Shown: piece by piece, positions 6,682-16,276 of the stretch
Layout: every line of letters starts with the position of its first letter
How positions within the stretch are numbered: position 1 is the stretch's first letter
Assembly (NCBI GenBank): GCA_913057985.1
Contig: CAJXPL010000020.1
Span: 1-44,860 of the forward strand
DNA: 44,860 nucleotides
Reading direction: 5' to 3'
DNA from: an uncultured Synechococcus sp.
GTDB lineage: Bacteria; Cyanobacteriota; Cyanobacteriia; PCC-6307; Cyanobiaceae
Position numbers and translations under genes: made by a program
The notes under the pieces: generated by a model
The model's input: the letters and a program-made list of their open reading frames with translations, nothing else
Databases searched by the model: none
What the model was told of the DNA's origin: nothing

Positions 6682-9094
6682 GCTCAGCCTGAAACTGCTT
6701 GCTCAAAGCGGCACGCACCTTGTCGTGAACAGGCTGAATTTTGTCGTCGGTGAGGGTTTCGTTCTTGCCGCGGTAGCGCAGACGGAAGGCCTGGCTCACT
6801 TTGTTGTCGCCCAGCTGTTCGCCCTCAAAGCGATCCACAAGTTCCACCTGCTCCAGAAGGGGTTTGCCCGCCTTGCGGATGGCTTGGATCAGATCAGCAG
6901 CTGCACTGGATCGGTCGACGATGACGGCAAGATCCCGCTCGCTGAACGGCACGGTTGGGTAGGGCTTGAAGGCCGGCGTCCAACGGTTGCTGCGGGTTGC
7001 AGCATCCACCAGTCGTGTCAGATCCAGTTCAAACAGGTATGTGGCTTCTGGGAGATCCAGCTCCTCAGCCATGGCTGGGTGAAGCTGACCGAAACAACCC
7101 AAGGGGCGTCCCTCCAACACCAGGGTGGCGGCACGACCCGGATGCAGTCGTGCGTCGTCGGTGAGGCGACGGTCAGACAGCTCCAGCTGCAAGGCCTCCA
7201 TCACCCGGGTGAGAACGCCACGGGCCTGGAAATAGTCGGGCGCCTGCGGCTTGCCGCTGGTGGCCCAGGTGGAGAGGCGTCGATCTCCGCAGATCACGCC
7301 ACCAAGAATGGCGGTCTGGCTGACGGCTTCCGGTGAACCGCTGTAGGTGTTGCCGATCTCGAAAACAGAGCAACCGCGCTGTGATGCCTTCAGATTGCGA
7401 ACACAGATCTGCAGGTGCTCTTCCCAGAGGTTCGTGCGCAGATGGCTTGTGTCGGCCAACAACGGATTGCTGATGGCGATGCGCTGTTCCTGCTCCGAAG
7501 CCGGGACGAGAGACAGAGTGGTGACCTCCTGCAACCCTGTGGAACAGAACAGCTGCCGCAGGCGCCGTTCCGCCTGCTGGCGCGGGGTGAGGACACCGGG
7601 CTCCAGCGGATCCGGCAGGTGAGTCTCAAACCGATCGAAGCCCACAAGACGAGCCACCTCCTCGATCAGATCAACTTCACGCTGAAGGTCTTGCCGTCTT
7701 GAGGGCGGTGCAATCACCTGCCATCCCTGCTCATGGGCTGAGAGCTGGCAACCGAGGGCTGTCAGGCAGTTTTCGATGCTGGTGTCATCGAGATCCTCCG
7801 GGCCATCGGCAGCATCAAGGGGGCCAAGCAGTTGATGGAGGGCACTGCGCCTCAACAGCACCGGTTCCGCTTCTGCAGGACCGTTACCGCCCACCCAACG
7901 GCCGCTCTCAGAGCAGGAAAACTCCTGACTCAACAAGGCCGAGGCACGGGCCGAACAGGGCAGGGTCATTTCCACAGGCAACCCTTTTTCGAAACGGCTG
8001 CTGGCATCCGTGCGCAGCCCCAGGGCCCGGGCCGACTGACGAACCCGCGGCGGAGCAAACAGAGCGGATTCAAGCCAGATGTTCCGGGTACCGGCAGTCA
8101 CCCCACTCTCGAGACTCCCCATCACACCAGCAACGGCGACAGGCCGGTCATGGCAGGTGACGACCTGCACACGGCTGTCGAGGTTTCGCTTCTGATCATC
8201 CAGACCCACGAAGATTTCCCCATCGCGAGCGGAACGGACGGCAAAACTCTTGGCGTCTACCGGTTGCCCGGTCAGTCGTTCCAGCGCATCGGCATCAAAG
8301 GCGTGGAGGGGCTGCCCCTGCTCCAGCATCACCAGATTGGTGACGTCAACCACCGCATTGACGCTGTTCACGCCACCACGCTCAAGGCGCTGCCGCAACC
8401 AGGTGGGTGAGGGCTTGGAGCCGTCCACACCCTCGATCCTGGTGATCGAGTAGAAGCAGCCATCCAGTTCTGCGTTCAGCGCAGTGGTGCTGGGATCCAG
8501 ATCCAGCTCTGGCAGGCTCAAACTGCCACTGGTCAGGGCTGCCACCTCGCGTGCAATACCCACCATCGAGAGGCCGTCGGGGCGATTGGCGGTGATGGCC
8601 AGCTCCAGAACGGTGTCGTCGAGACCCAGCAGGGGCGCCACGGGCGTCCCGTTGCCCGGCAGCGACTCCCCAAGCTCATCCAGGATGGCGATGCCGTCGG
8701 ACTGCTCCGTCAGGCCCAGCTCCGTCAGGGAGCAGATCATTCCGTTGCTGGCCACACCCCGCAATTCACCGGCTTTGATCGTCAAGCCAACGGCGGGGAG
8801 GGTGGCACCGACCATGGCCACCGGAACATGGATCCCGGCACGCACATTGCTGGCACCACATACGATCTGGATGGGGTCCTGAGCTCCCACATCCACCGTG
8901 CAGACGCTGAGCTTGTCGGCATTGGGGTGTTTCTCCCGTTCCAGCACATGGCCAACCACCACGCCCTGGGCCCGGGCGCTGAGGTCATCAACGTCGTCCA
9001 CCTCAAAGCCCGCCATCGAGAGGCGCTCGGAGAGATCGTCCACGGACTCATTCACCTGGACCAGCTGCTTCAGCCAGGAGATGGATACCCGCAT
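6671..9094 (-). CDS. pheT: phenylalanyl-tRNA synthetase beta subunit
   Basis: The 807-residue protein is full length for bacterial PheT. It begins MRVSISWLKQLVQVNESVDDL, then has the EMAP/OB tRNA-binding domain (VVVGHVLEREKHPNADKLSVC near residue 45), the B3/B4 editing region (ITANRPDGLSMVGIAREVAAL near 165; HAFDADAL near 265), the B5 domain (DLQREVDLIEEVARLVGFDRF near 460), the catalytic-like core and the C-terminal FDX anticodon-binding domain (PTVPFSERDLAVIVDRSS...FRLRYRGKNETLTDDKI). With PheS, which is not in this window, it forms the heterotetramer that charges tRNA-Phe. It is divergent from rpmG, with a 127-bp gap, and converges on rlmD. The pheS/pheT split is usual in cyanobacteria. 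Confidence 0.97.
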   Translation of the reverse strand: MRVSISWLKQLVQVNESVDDLSERLSMAGFEVDDVDDLSARAQGVVVGHVLEREKHPNADKLSVCTVDVGAQDPIQIVCGASNVRAGIHVPVAMVGATLPAVGLTIKAGELRGVASNGMICSLTELGLTEQSDGIAILDELGESLPGNGTPVAPLLGLDDTVLELAITANRPDGLSMVGIAREVAALTSGSLSLPELDLDPSTTALNAELDGCFYSITRIEGVDGSKPSPTWLRQRLERGGVNSVNAVVDVTNLVMLEQGQPLHAFDADALERLTGQPVDAKSFAVRSARDGEIFVGLDDQKRNLDSRVQVVTCHDRPVAVAGVMGSLESGVTAGTRNIWLESALFAPPRVRQSARALGLRTDASSRFEKGLPVEMTLPCSARASALLSQEFSCSESGRWVGGNGPAEAEPVLLRRSALHQLLGPLDAADGPEDLDDTSIENCLTALGCQLSAHEQGWQVIAPPSRRQDLQREVDLIEEVARLVGFDRFETHLPDPLEPGVLTPRQQAERRLRQLFCSTGLQEVTTLSLVPASEQEQRIAISNPLLADTSHLRTNLWEEHLQICVRNLKASQRGCSVFEIGNTYSGSPEAVSQTAILGGVICGDRRLSTWATSGKPQAPDYFQARGVLTRVMEALQLELSDRRLTDDARLHPGRAATLVLEGRPLGCFGQLHPAMAEELDLPEATYLFELDLTRLVDAATRSNRWTPAFKPYPTVPFSERDLAVIVDRSSAAADLIQAIRKAGKPLLEQVELVDRFEGEQLGDNKVSQAFRLRYRGKNETLTDDKIQPVHDKVRAALSKQFQAELRS

Positions 9095-9221
9095 CGGATC
9101 TAAGCCAGACAGCGCGCGATCTTAGGAAGTCCCCTCTGGGGGAGCTGCTCTGAACCTGTCGGGTCAGGGGGTAAGCTTGATGTTTGTCAATTCGCTTCGC
9201 ACCTGCGGCGCAACGTCCTTT

Positions 9222-9416
9222 ATGGCCAAGAACAAGGGCGTCCGGATCGTGATCACTCTCGAGTGCACCGAATGCCGGTCCAATCCCGCCAAGCGTTCAC
9301 CCGGCGTGTCTCGCTACACGACGGAAAAGAACCGCCGGAACGCAACCGAACGGCTGGAGATCAAAAAGTTCTGTCCCCACTGCAACAAGTCCACGCTCCA
9401 TAAGGAGATCAAGTGA
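9222..9416 (+). CDS. rpmG: 50S ribosomal protein L33
   Basis: The 64-residue protein [22 protein letters not shown]... is a classic L33. It is the zinc-binding (C+) form, with two CxxC pairs: C15/C18 in LECTEC and another pair in FCPHC. L33 sits near the E site of the large subunit. The open frame extends upstream to 9177, but the ATG at 9222 gives the family's usual start. rpsR follows 38 bp later and an RNase II gene 10 bp after that, so the three probably form an operon. The promoter lies in the divergent gap with pheT (9095-9221). Confidence 0.96.
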   Translation: MAKNKGVRIVITLECTECRSNPAKRSPGVSRYTTEKNRRNATERLEIKKFCPHCNKSTLHKEIK

Positions 9417-9454
9417 CCTTGCAGGTCCGTCTTTCCTCCATCCGTTCCTGAGTC

Positions 9455-9676
9455 ATGTCCAGCTCCTTCTTCAAGAAGCGTCTTTCTCCGATCAAGCCCG
9501 GTGATCCCATCGATTACAAGGATGTGGATCTTCTCAAGAAGTTCATCACCGAACGCGGCAAGATTCTTCCCCGTCGCCTCACCGGCCTCACCGCCAAGCA
9601 GCAGCGCGATCTCACCAACGCCGTCAAGCGTGCCCGCATCGTTGCCCTTCTGCCGTTTGTGAACCCCGAAGGTTGA
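9455..9676 (+). CDS. rpsR: 30S ribosomal protein S18
   Basis: The 73-residue product shows the S18 core: [51 protein letters not shown]18 pairs with S6 on the 30S platform. It is the normal length for cyanobacteria. The rpmG-rpsR order is the common cyanobacterial and plastid arrangement, and the close RNase II gene suggests shared transcription. Confidence 0.97.
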
Positions 9677-9686
9677 TCCTCGGGCG

Positions 9687-11717
9687 TTGAACAATTCAAT
9701 CCAACCCGGAGACACCGTCGCGGTTGTTCTCAAGGGTTCTCCTCTCTTCGGCCGTCTTCTGTCCATCAAGGGCAGCAAGGCGGTTCTTTCTTTTGGTGGT
9801 CAACGTCGTGACCAGGGCCTGCCCCTGCGCGATCTGATTGCCATCGATCCCGAGCATCTGTTCGATGGCAGTGAACTACCTGCCCCTGAGCAGGTGCAGG
9901 ACAGCGCTCCATCAGCGCGGGCCGTTGTGGAGGCCTGGCAGCTGTTGGAAACGGATCAACCGGGGGGATTGGCTCGGCTGAGCCTCTGCGAGCTGGGCGA
10001 GTTGGTATTGACCCCGCTCAACCTCGCTGGTCTGGCAGCGCTGTGGGCCTGGCTGAATGGAAACCAACAGTTGTTCCGCTGGCGTCGTGACCGTTTGATC
10101 CAGCCACTCTCCCGCGAAGAGAGGGCCAGCCTGCGGCGCCAACGCCGAGCTGAGCGGCAGGCGCATCAGCATGAACAACGACAGCTCGCGTTGCTTCGGG
10201 CTGAGCGAGCCCTCAGCGACGATGAACGCCTGGAGCTGGACCCGGTTTGGGACGAGCGCTTCAGCCACTGGATTCAGTTGCTGAAAGACAATCCCGCTGC
10301 GGTGGGTTCCGACCTGGATCTCCAGCAGTGGTCGGCAGCGTTGTCGATTGGATCAGATGCCGCCGATCTTCGGCAGTGGTTGATCGTGCGTGGGTTGCTC
10401 GATCCCAATGAGCCCATTGGCCTGAGGGGCAGCGTCTGGTCCCGCTGTTTTCCCTCTGATCTGGTGGAGGAAGCGAATCGTCTTGTTGCTCTTTCGAATG
10501 AAGAGCGACCTGGGGATGAGCAACGCATCGACCTCACTCACCTGGCCACCTACAGCCTGGACGATGCGGGCACTCGAGAAATTGATGACGCGCTCTCGCT
10601 GGAGCGTCGTGATGGCGTCGATTGGATCTGGATCCACATCGCTGATCCCAGCCGTCTGATCGACATTGACTCCCCCCTTGATCAGGAAGCCAGACGTCGA
10701 GCCACCAGTTTGTATCTGGCGGAGGGTGTAATGCCCATGCTGCCTCTGGAGCTGGCGGCCGGTCCCCTCAGTCTTCGGGCTGGACAGCGCTGTGCAGCCC
10801 TCAGTGTGGCCGTTCGCCTCGATGAGGATGGTGCTGTGGCGGAGCAACGGGTTGCGCGCAGCTGGATCCGACCCCGCTATGGCCTCACCTACACCGATGG
10901 TGATGAGCTGATCGAGTTGGCACCCCCAGGGGATGAAGCCCTCTCGGATCTCTCAGGACTCCTGATGTTGCGCATGCGCTGGCGCCGTTCCAAAGGAGCC
11001 GTGATGTTTGACCGGCCTGAAGGACGCTTCCGCCGCAGCGATGGAGCCTTGGCGCTGCAGGTGATTGACCTTTCACCCTCCCGCCTGATGGTGAGTGAAG
11101 CGATGCTGCTGATGGGAGCTGTTGTGGCCGGCTTTGGTCAAGAGCACAGCCTGCCGTTGCCCTTCCGCAGTCAGCCTGCGGCGGAGCTGCCCTCCAGCGA
11201 TGAACTCGATCGAATCCCCGAGGGACCAGCCCGTGATGCGGCGATCAAGCGCTGCTTGAGCCGAGGCGTGCAGGGCACGCGAGCCATGCCCCATTTCAGC
11301 CTCGGGCTTGAGGCCTATGTGCAGGCAACCTCACCGATCCGACGCTACGCCGATCTCGTCGCCCACCGGCAGATCATTGCCCAGCTCTCGGCGCTTGCAC
11401 CGATGGATGAAGAGCGTCTGCGGGAAGTGATCGATGACCTCGATGATCCATTGCGCCAATCCATTCAGATCAGCCGTGAGGATCAGCGCCACTGGCAGCA
11501 GGTGTGGTTCGCCGAGCATCAGAACACCGTTTGGTCGGCCGTGTTCCTGCGCTGGCTGCGCCCGCAGGATCGCTTGGCCCTGGTTCATGTGAGCGAGCTG
11601 GCTATGGATCTGGTCGGTTGTGTGTCTGCAGCAGACCCTGCTCCTGGTGATGCTCTTGAACTCAGGGTGGGGCGTGCTGACCCGGTACGCGGTGAGCTGC
11701 AGCTTCAGTTGGCTTGA
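9687..11717 (+). CDS. RNase II/R family 3'-5' exoribonuclease
   Basis: The 676-residue protein starts at a TTG ten bases after rpsR. It has an N-terminal OB-like domain (PGDTVAVVLKGSPLFGRLLSIKG), a long helical region, then an RNB catalytic domain: YSLDDAGTREIDDALSL near residue 290 aligns with the catalytic acidic cluster of RNase II, with three of four aspartates kept and the second position a glutamate. IHIADPSRLI, LAEGVMPMLP and TSPIRRYADLVAHRQI (near 550) are further RNB signatures. The C-terminus resembles a short S1/OB fold. It should degrade single-stranded RNA processively from the 3' end. Unlike the RNB-like protein at 32746-35082, its active centre looks largely intact. It overlaps the converging oxidoreductase by 13 bp. 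Confidence 0.9.
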   Translation: MNNSIQPGDTVAVVLKGSPLFGRLLSIKGSKAVLSFGGQRRDQGLPLRDLIAIDPEHLFDGSELPAPEQVQDSAPSARAVVEAWQLLETDQPGGLARLSLCELGELVLTPLNLAGLAALWAWLNGNQQLFRWRRDRLIQPLSREERASLRRQRRAERQAHQHEQRQLALLRAERALSDDERLELDPVWDERFSHWIQLLKDNPAAVGSDLDLQQWSAALSIGSDAADLRQWLIVRGLLDPNEPIGLRGSVWSRCFPSDLVEEANRLVALSNEERPGDEQRIDLTHLATYSLDDAGTREIDDALSLERRDGVDWIWIHIADPSRLIDIDSPLDQEARRRATSLYLAEGVMPMLPLELAAGPLSLRAGQRCAALSVAVRLDEDGAVAEQRVARSWIRPRYGLTYTDGDELIELAPPGDEALSDLSGLLMLRMRWRRSKGAVMFDRPEGRFRRSDGALALQVIDLSPSRLMVSEAMLLMGAVVAGFGQEHSLPLPFRSQPAAELPSSDELDRIPEGPARDAAIKRCLSRGVQGTRAMPHFSLGLEAYVQATSPIRRYADLVAHRQIIAQLSALAPMDEERLREVIDDLDDPLRQSIQISREDQRHWQQVWFAEHQNTVWSAVFLRWLRPQDRLALVHVSELAMDLVGCVSAADPAPGDALELRVGRADPVRGELQLQLA

Positions 11718-13492
11718 TCCAGGACCCCGGTGATCCGCACCCAGGGTCCCCAGGGATTCTCAATGCCGCGGAGGTTCAGGGTTCGGCCCGAATGATCCTC
11801 GTCGGATAGCCAGCGATGGATTGCCGGTTCCAGGGTGATCAGAGGCCAGATCCTTTCAGCGGTTTCCAATTGGTAGCCCTCATGGAGGTTGCCGGTAAGC
11901 ACGCCACTGAGACCAACCTCATGGGGCTGACTGGGCGCCTGGTTCACGCCAGGGGGAAGCAGCATGCTGACCCGTGGCCCTGAAAGGCGACCCATGGCGT
12001 CCAGGTGCTCAGCCTGAGCCAAGCCCTGCTCCTGTGCCTTGACCCAGTGCGGATGCCAGAGCGGCCAGTCCCAGATCGGGAGGACTGCTGCAGGGGCCTG
12101 CGGCTCATGGATCAGGGCTGACTGGATGGCCTCAACCTGCAGATCAGCAAGGTCACAGCCCTGGCGAACGGCCATGGCCGCCGCCAGACCCGCCACCTGG
12201 CCCAGATTGAGGATCAAAGGCTGCAGGCGCGTGGCCCCATTGGCCATGTGGCTGACGCTGAAGCCTTTCTCGGCCATCACAAGGTTGGAGATTGAGTCTG
12301 TGATCAGGGCATCGAAGGGGATGCAGAAGGGCGTACCGCTCCAACGTCCTCCCCAACGAACACTTTTCGGGGCGAGGGGCCAGTCGTCGCCGGGGTAGTG
12401 ATGGTCATTGGCATAGGTGCCCACAGCGATGCTGGTGCAGCGTCCCTGGGCATCAATGGGGAGCGGTCCCCGCATGGCTTGTGTGGAGATCGGCAAGAGG
12501 TCGCGTTCCGTGACCGTTGTGCGACCCATCAGTCGCCGACTTTCTCGCCAGTACGGCATCAACGCCAGGCTGGGATCGGCTCCCGGGAAGGCGTTGCCGG
12601 CAGAGATCCAACCACCGCTGCATTCCTCCAGGGCCGCCAGGAAATCCTTGCTGTGCCGTTGCATCTCCTGGGCCAGCCCCGCCCGAACCTCGCCATCAGC
12701 ACTGAGGGCTCGATCGAGGCCGTTGTGCCAGTCGTTGCCCTCCAGGGGCCAATTCAGCATGACCAGGCCGCTGGGCAGACGGCCATAGGTGATGGTTTTC
12801 TCGAGGCCGAAGCTGGCGGTGCTCCGATCGAACGGAATCCGCAGGATCGCTGCGGCATGGCGCGGAGCGAGTTCCCCATGCAATTGGCCCATCACCACCC
12901 AGGTGGGTGACTGAATCGGTTGCTCTTGAAAGAATGCGTCGCTCTCAAGCCGGGACTGCTCGGGGGCGCTGGGTTCATCCCAGATCTCCTTCGCTTCCCA
13001 CCCCCAGCGGAAGGGGGCGGACGACAGGGCAAGCAGATCACCCAGATCGCTGCCATCCACAAACACGTCGGCGGAAAAGCTTTCGACGCCATTGGCGCTG
13101 TGGATCTCCACAGACTGGAGGCGACCCTGCTTGCCGTGAACCTGTTCCAGCCTGCAGTGGGGACGCCAGTCCAGCCTGGGCTCAGCCGCCACCCAGCGTT
13201 GCAGGATCCGTTCGGCTGTTTGCGGCCTGTATCCGAAACAACTCACCCAGTTGTGGTCGAGCCCGCTCGGCTCCTCCAACTCCAACTGCCGCAGAAAGGC
13301 GCCCCAGATCCCGGTTTGCCAACAGGTGAGTTCATGGCCATCCGGGGCACAGACTCCTGCTGAACTCACCATGCCCCCCAGCCAGGGGCCAGGGGTGAGC
13401 AGTGTCGTTTCTGCTCCTGATCTTGCGCTCTGCAGCGCAGCAGCAACGCCGCCGCAGCCACCACCCCAGACCACCACGTCGCGGTGCGTCAT
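11705..13492 (-). CDS. FAD-dependent oxidoreductase (PF12831-type)
   Basis: The 595-residue protein begins with a Rossmann FAD-binding motif (VVVWGGGCGGVAAALQSARSG, residues 6-26), followed by GPWLGGMVSSAGVC, the pattern of the FAD_oxidored family found in secreted or cytosolic oxidoreductases. A second dinucleotide-contact region appears as VFVDGSDLGDLLALS near 165. A C-terminal block with GATRLQPLILNLGQVAGLAAAMAVRQG near 430 is typical of the family's FAD-contacting helix. No signal peptide is seen, so it is probably cytosolic. The substrate is unknown. It lies between two plus-strand operons, converging on the RNase II gene and divergent from metG across an 86-bp gap. Confidence 0.85.
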   Translation of the reverse strand: MTHRDVVVWGGGCGGVAAALQSARSGAETTLLTPGPWLGGMVSSAGVCAPDGHELTCWQTGIWGAFLRQLELEEPSGLDHNWVSCFGYRPQTAERILQRWVAAEPRLDWRPHCRLEQVHGKQGRLQSVEIHSANGVESFSADVFVDGSDLGDLLALSSAPFRWGWEAKEIWDEPSAPEQSRLESDAFFQEQPIQSPTWVVMGQLHGELAPRHAAAILRIPFDRSTASFGLEKTITYGRLPSGLVMLNWPLEGNDWHNGLDRALSADGEVRAGLAQEMQRHSKDFLAALEECSGGWISAGNAFPGADPSLALMPYWRESRRLMGRTTVTERDLLPISTQAMRGPLPIDAQGRCTSIAVGTYANDHHYPGDDWPLAPKSVRWGGRWSGTPFCIPFDALITDSISNLVMAEKGFSVSHMANGATRLQPLILNLGQVAGLAAAMAVRQGCDLADLQVEAIQSALIHEPQAPAAVLPIWDWPLWHPHWVKAQEQGLAQAEHLDAMGRLSGPRVSMLLPPGVNQAPSQPHEVGLSGVLTGNLHEGYQLETAERIWPLITLEPAIHRWLSDEDHSGRTLNLRGIENPWGPWVRITGVLDQAN

Positions 13493-13578
13493 GAGGAGGG
13501 CTGTTTCGCGTGGAGCGAGATGGGCATGCTCGTTAGAGTCTGTCGTCGCTGCGGTGCAGCGGAGTTCGAACTTTTCTG

Positions 13579-15123
13579 ATGCCTTACACCCTTACGACTC
13601 CGCTCTATTACGTCAACGATCGTCCCCATCTGGGCAGCACTTACACGACCCTGGCCTGTGATGCCTTGGCTCGCTTTGAGCGGCTGCAGCTGGAGAAGGT
13701 GACCTTCGTGACCGGTGTTGATGAGCACGGCCAGAAGATTCAGCGCACGGCAGAACGTCAGCAGCTGAGCCCCCAGGACCACTGCGACAAGGTCAGCAGC
13801 CGGTACCGCGATCTTTGGAAGCAGTGGGGGATTTCTGACGATCGCTTTGTGCGCACCACCAACCCGCGCCACCTGGAATTGGTGGAACAGTTCTACGAAC
13901 GGGTCAAGGCATCCGGCGACATCGTTATCGGCAAGCAGACCGGCTGGTATTGCGTCGATTGCGAGGAATACAAGGATGATCCGGCCGAAGCGGAGTCGCC
14001 CTCCTGTTCGATCCACCGCAAGCCTCTCGAGTGGCGCGATGAGGAGAACCTGTTCTTTCGGCTCTCCCGCTATCAATCCGCCATTGAGGAGTTGGTGGCG
14101 CGCGATGACTTCATCGCCCCTGCCAGCCGACGACAGGAAGTGCGCAACTTCGTCGCTCAAGGTCTGCGCGACTTCTCCATTTCGCGGGTGAATGTGTCCT
14201 GGGGACTTCCGGTCCCCGACCATCCAGGCCACACCTTCTACGTCTGGTTTGATGCCCTGCTGGGTTATCTCACAGCGCTGCTTGATGATGGAGAAGCGGT
14301 ATCGCTCGATCGGCTCGCCTCCTGCGGTTGGCCCGCCTCCGTGCACGTGATCGGCAAGGACATCCTTCGCTTCCATGCTGTGTTCTGGCCTGCCATGTGC
14401 ATGTCTGCAGGACTGCCGGTGCCGCAAAAGGTGTTCGGCCATGGCTTCCTCACCCGTGAGGGCCAGAAGATGGGCAAATCCCTCGGCAATGTGCTGGACC
14501 CCGAACTGTTGCTGGAGCGATGCGGCAGTGATGCCGTTCGTTGGTACCTCCTGCGCGACATCCAATTCGGAGACGACGGCGATTTCCAACAGCAACGCTT
14601 TGTTGATCTGGTCAACAACGATCTGGCCAACACCATCGGCAACCTGCTGAATCGCACCTCGTCGATGGCGCGCAAATGGTTCAATGACGGCGTTCCTCCG
14701 GCAGGAGCAGCCTCAAGTGCTGACCATCCCCTGGCCCTCAAGGCTGCGGAAACCGTCAGCACGGTGATGGAGGCGATGCCGCAGCTCGCGTTCAAGACCG
14801 CGTCCGAGTCGATCCTTCAGTTGGCCATTGCCGCGAACGGTCATCTCAATGACACGGCTCCCTGGAGTCGCATGAAGGAGCCCGGTCAAGAGCAGAGCGT
14901 GGCCGAGGATTTGTTTGCTGTGCTGGAAACCACCCGCATCGTTGGACTCCTGCTTGCCCCGCTCTTGCCCGACCTCAGCGAGCGGATCCTGTCTCAACTT
15001 GGGGAAAGCCTGGATCAAGACAACTGGTCGAAACAGCTGAATTGGGGCAGGCTGTGCAGCGGTTCCGTGCTGCCGAAGCCAACACCGGTGATGCAGCGGT
15101 TGGAACTGGATGAACCGCTCTGA
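13579..15123 (+). CDS. metG: methionyl-tRNA synthetase
   Basis: The 514-residue class I synthetase begins MPYTLTTPLYYVNDRPHLGSTYT, with the HIGH-type motif as HLGS at 17-20. The KMSKS-type loop reads KMGKS, a tolerated variant. It charges tRNA-Met with methionine. The connective peptide holds YCVDCEEY near residue 127 and a second cysteine-poor strand, so this is the short form. The anticodon-binding helical domain occupies the last ~150 residues, and no C-terminal dimerisation domain is present. lptC starts 14 bp before the metG stop, which suggests co-transcription. Fmt, which formylates the product Met-tRNA, lies separately at 40611. Confidence 0.96.
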   Translation: MPYTLTTPLYYVNDRPHLGSTYTTLACDALARFERLQLEKVTFVTGVDEHGQKIQRTAERQQLSPQDHCDKVSSRYRDLWKQWGISDDRFVRTTNPRHLELVEQFYERVKASGDIVIGKQTGWYCVDCEEYKDDPAEAESPSCSIHRKPLEWRDEENLFFRLSRYQSAIEELVARDDFIAPASRRQEVRNFVAQGLRDFSISRVNVSWGLPVPDHPGHTFYVWFDALLGYLTALLDDGEAVSLDRLASCGWPASVHVIGKDILRFHAVFWPAMCMSAGLPVPQKVFGHGFLTREGQKMGKSLGNVLDPELLLERCGSDAVRWYLLRDIQFGDDGDFQQQRFVDLVNNDLANTIGNLLNRTSSMARKWFNDGVPPAGAASSADHPLALKAAETVSTVMEAMPQLAFKTASESILQLAIAANGHLNDTAPWSRMKEPGQEQSVAEDLFAVLETTRIVGLLLAPLLPDLSERILSQLGESLDQDNWSKQLNWGRLCSGSVLPKPTPVMQRLELDEPL

Positions 15124-16276
15124 ACAAAGCATGCTGGGTCGCTGGTCACGTTGTGGTCTGGCAGCAGCCCTTGTGGCGAGTGCATGGCTCACCGGTTGCA
15201 CAACGCGGCGACCGATTGCGCTTGAACCCACGCCGTCCTTTGTCTTCCGGTCGCTGGATTTGAGCCAGCGGGCCGACGATGGCAACCGTGGCTGGGATCT
15301 CACCAGCCCCGAGGCGCGTTACGACCTGAGCAGTCGAACCATCCGTGCACGACGACCCGAGGGCGTTCTCTATCGGAATAATCAACCGCATTACAGGATC
15401 ACCGCCGATCTCGCCACGGTGTTGCGGGATGGTGAGCTCGTCGTTCTTGAAGGATCGGTCCAGCTGCGGCAGTTGAACCAACGGGGGCTGACGATTGAGG
15501 GAGACAATCTGATTTGGACGCCATCGCAGTCGCGAATGGTGATCAATCAACGGCCCAAGGCCAACGATGGCAAGGCGCAAATCCGCTCACGCGAGCTGGT
15601 GTTCCAGCAGGACACCGAGGTGCTGCAGTTCAAGGGCCCAACCCAGCTGAACCGTGTTGATGGCACCAATGCTGCTTCCACAGTGGTGCGGGGTGGACGT
15701 GGAACCTGGAATCTGAAGAGTGGTTTGTTTCAGGCGCCTGGTCCGGTGCAGGCCATCCGCAGCGATGGCCGCACGCTCAGTGCTTCAGGACTGGATGGCA
15801 ACACCCGTCAGGGTTACCTCGACCTACAACAACCGGTCACGCTGGTGCTGGAAAGCGACCGCGGTCGGATCACTGCCGGCCGGACGCGTTGGCTGTTTTC
15901 GGCGGAGCAACTTCAATCCGATCAACCCATTCAGGCTGAGTTGAAAAACAGCAAGGTGCAGGGCAGGGGGTTCAAGCTTGATCAGCGCACTGGCACCGTG
16001 ATCATTTCCAATTCGTGTCGCGTTGAGCAGACGTTGGAAACATTGACGGCCCAACGCTGCGCTTGGAACTGGCGGAGTGAACGGGTTGTCGCTGATGGCG
16101 ATGTGGTCCTTCGCCGGACCAAACCGGAGCAGATCACGCGGGCTTCGCGCATGGAGGCCAATATTTCGGATGATGGTGCGATCCGCTTCGGCCAAGCCGG
16201 AGCGAGGGTCGAATCGACGATCAAGCTGAGTCCGGCGGCACAGGAGAAGCCTCGCCGGCCGCAAGTGTCGTTCTGA
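15110..16276 (+). CDS. lptC: LPS export lipoprotein LptC, long form
   Basis: The 388-residue product starts with a lipoprotein signal peptide: basic RWSRCG, hydrophobic LAAALVASAW and the lipobox LTGC, so it should be membrane-tethered on the periplasmic side. Repeated beta-strand segments (ARYDLSSRTIRARRPEGVLYRN, LEGSVQLRQLNQRGLTIEGDNLIW, AQRCAWNWRSERVVADGDVVLRR) match LptC/OstA-type beta-jellyroll repeats. LptC forms part of the periplasmic bridge that carries lipopolysaccharide to the outer membrane. It is about twice the length of E. coli LptC, as in other cyanobacteria. ATG 15110 overlaps metG by 14 bp; ATG 15131 gives a more typical short signal peptide. The 3' end overlaps the converging CCB gene by 56 bp. 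Confidence 0.85.
   Translation: MNRSEQSMLGRWSRCGLAAALVASAWLTGCTTRRPIALEPTPSFVFRSLDLSQRADDGNRGWDLTSPEARYDLSSRTIRARRPEGVLYRNNQPHYRITADLATVLRDGELVVLEGSVQLRQLNQRGLTIEGDNLIWTPSQSRMVINQRPKANDGKAQIRSRELVFQQDTEVLQFKGPTQLNRVDGTNAASTVVRGGRGTWNLKSGLFQAPGPVQAIRSDGRTLSASGLDGNTRQGYLDLQQPVTLVLESDRGRITAGRTRWLFSAEQLQSDQPIQAELKNSKVQGRGFKLDQRTGTVIISNSCRVEQTLETLTAQRCAWNWRSERVVADGDVVLRRTKPEQITRASRMEANISDDGAIRFGQAGARVESTIKLSPAAQEKPRRPQVSF

Noticed and set aside
6725-7336. 203-codon plus-strand frame opposite pheT
   Set aside because: PheT is unmistakable on the minus strand across the whole stretch, so this is a composition artefact.
13489-14595. 368-codon minus-strand frame opposite metG
   Set aside because: Long, but fully antisense to metG and without family motifs.
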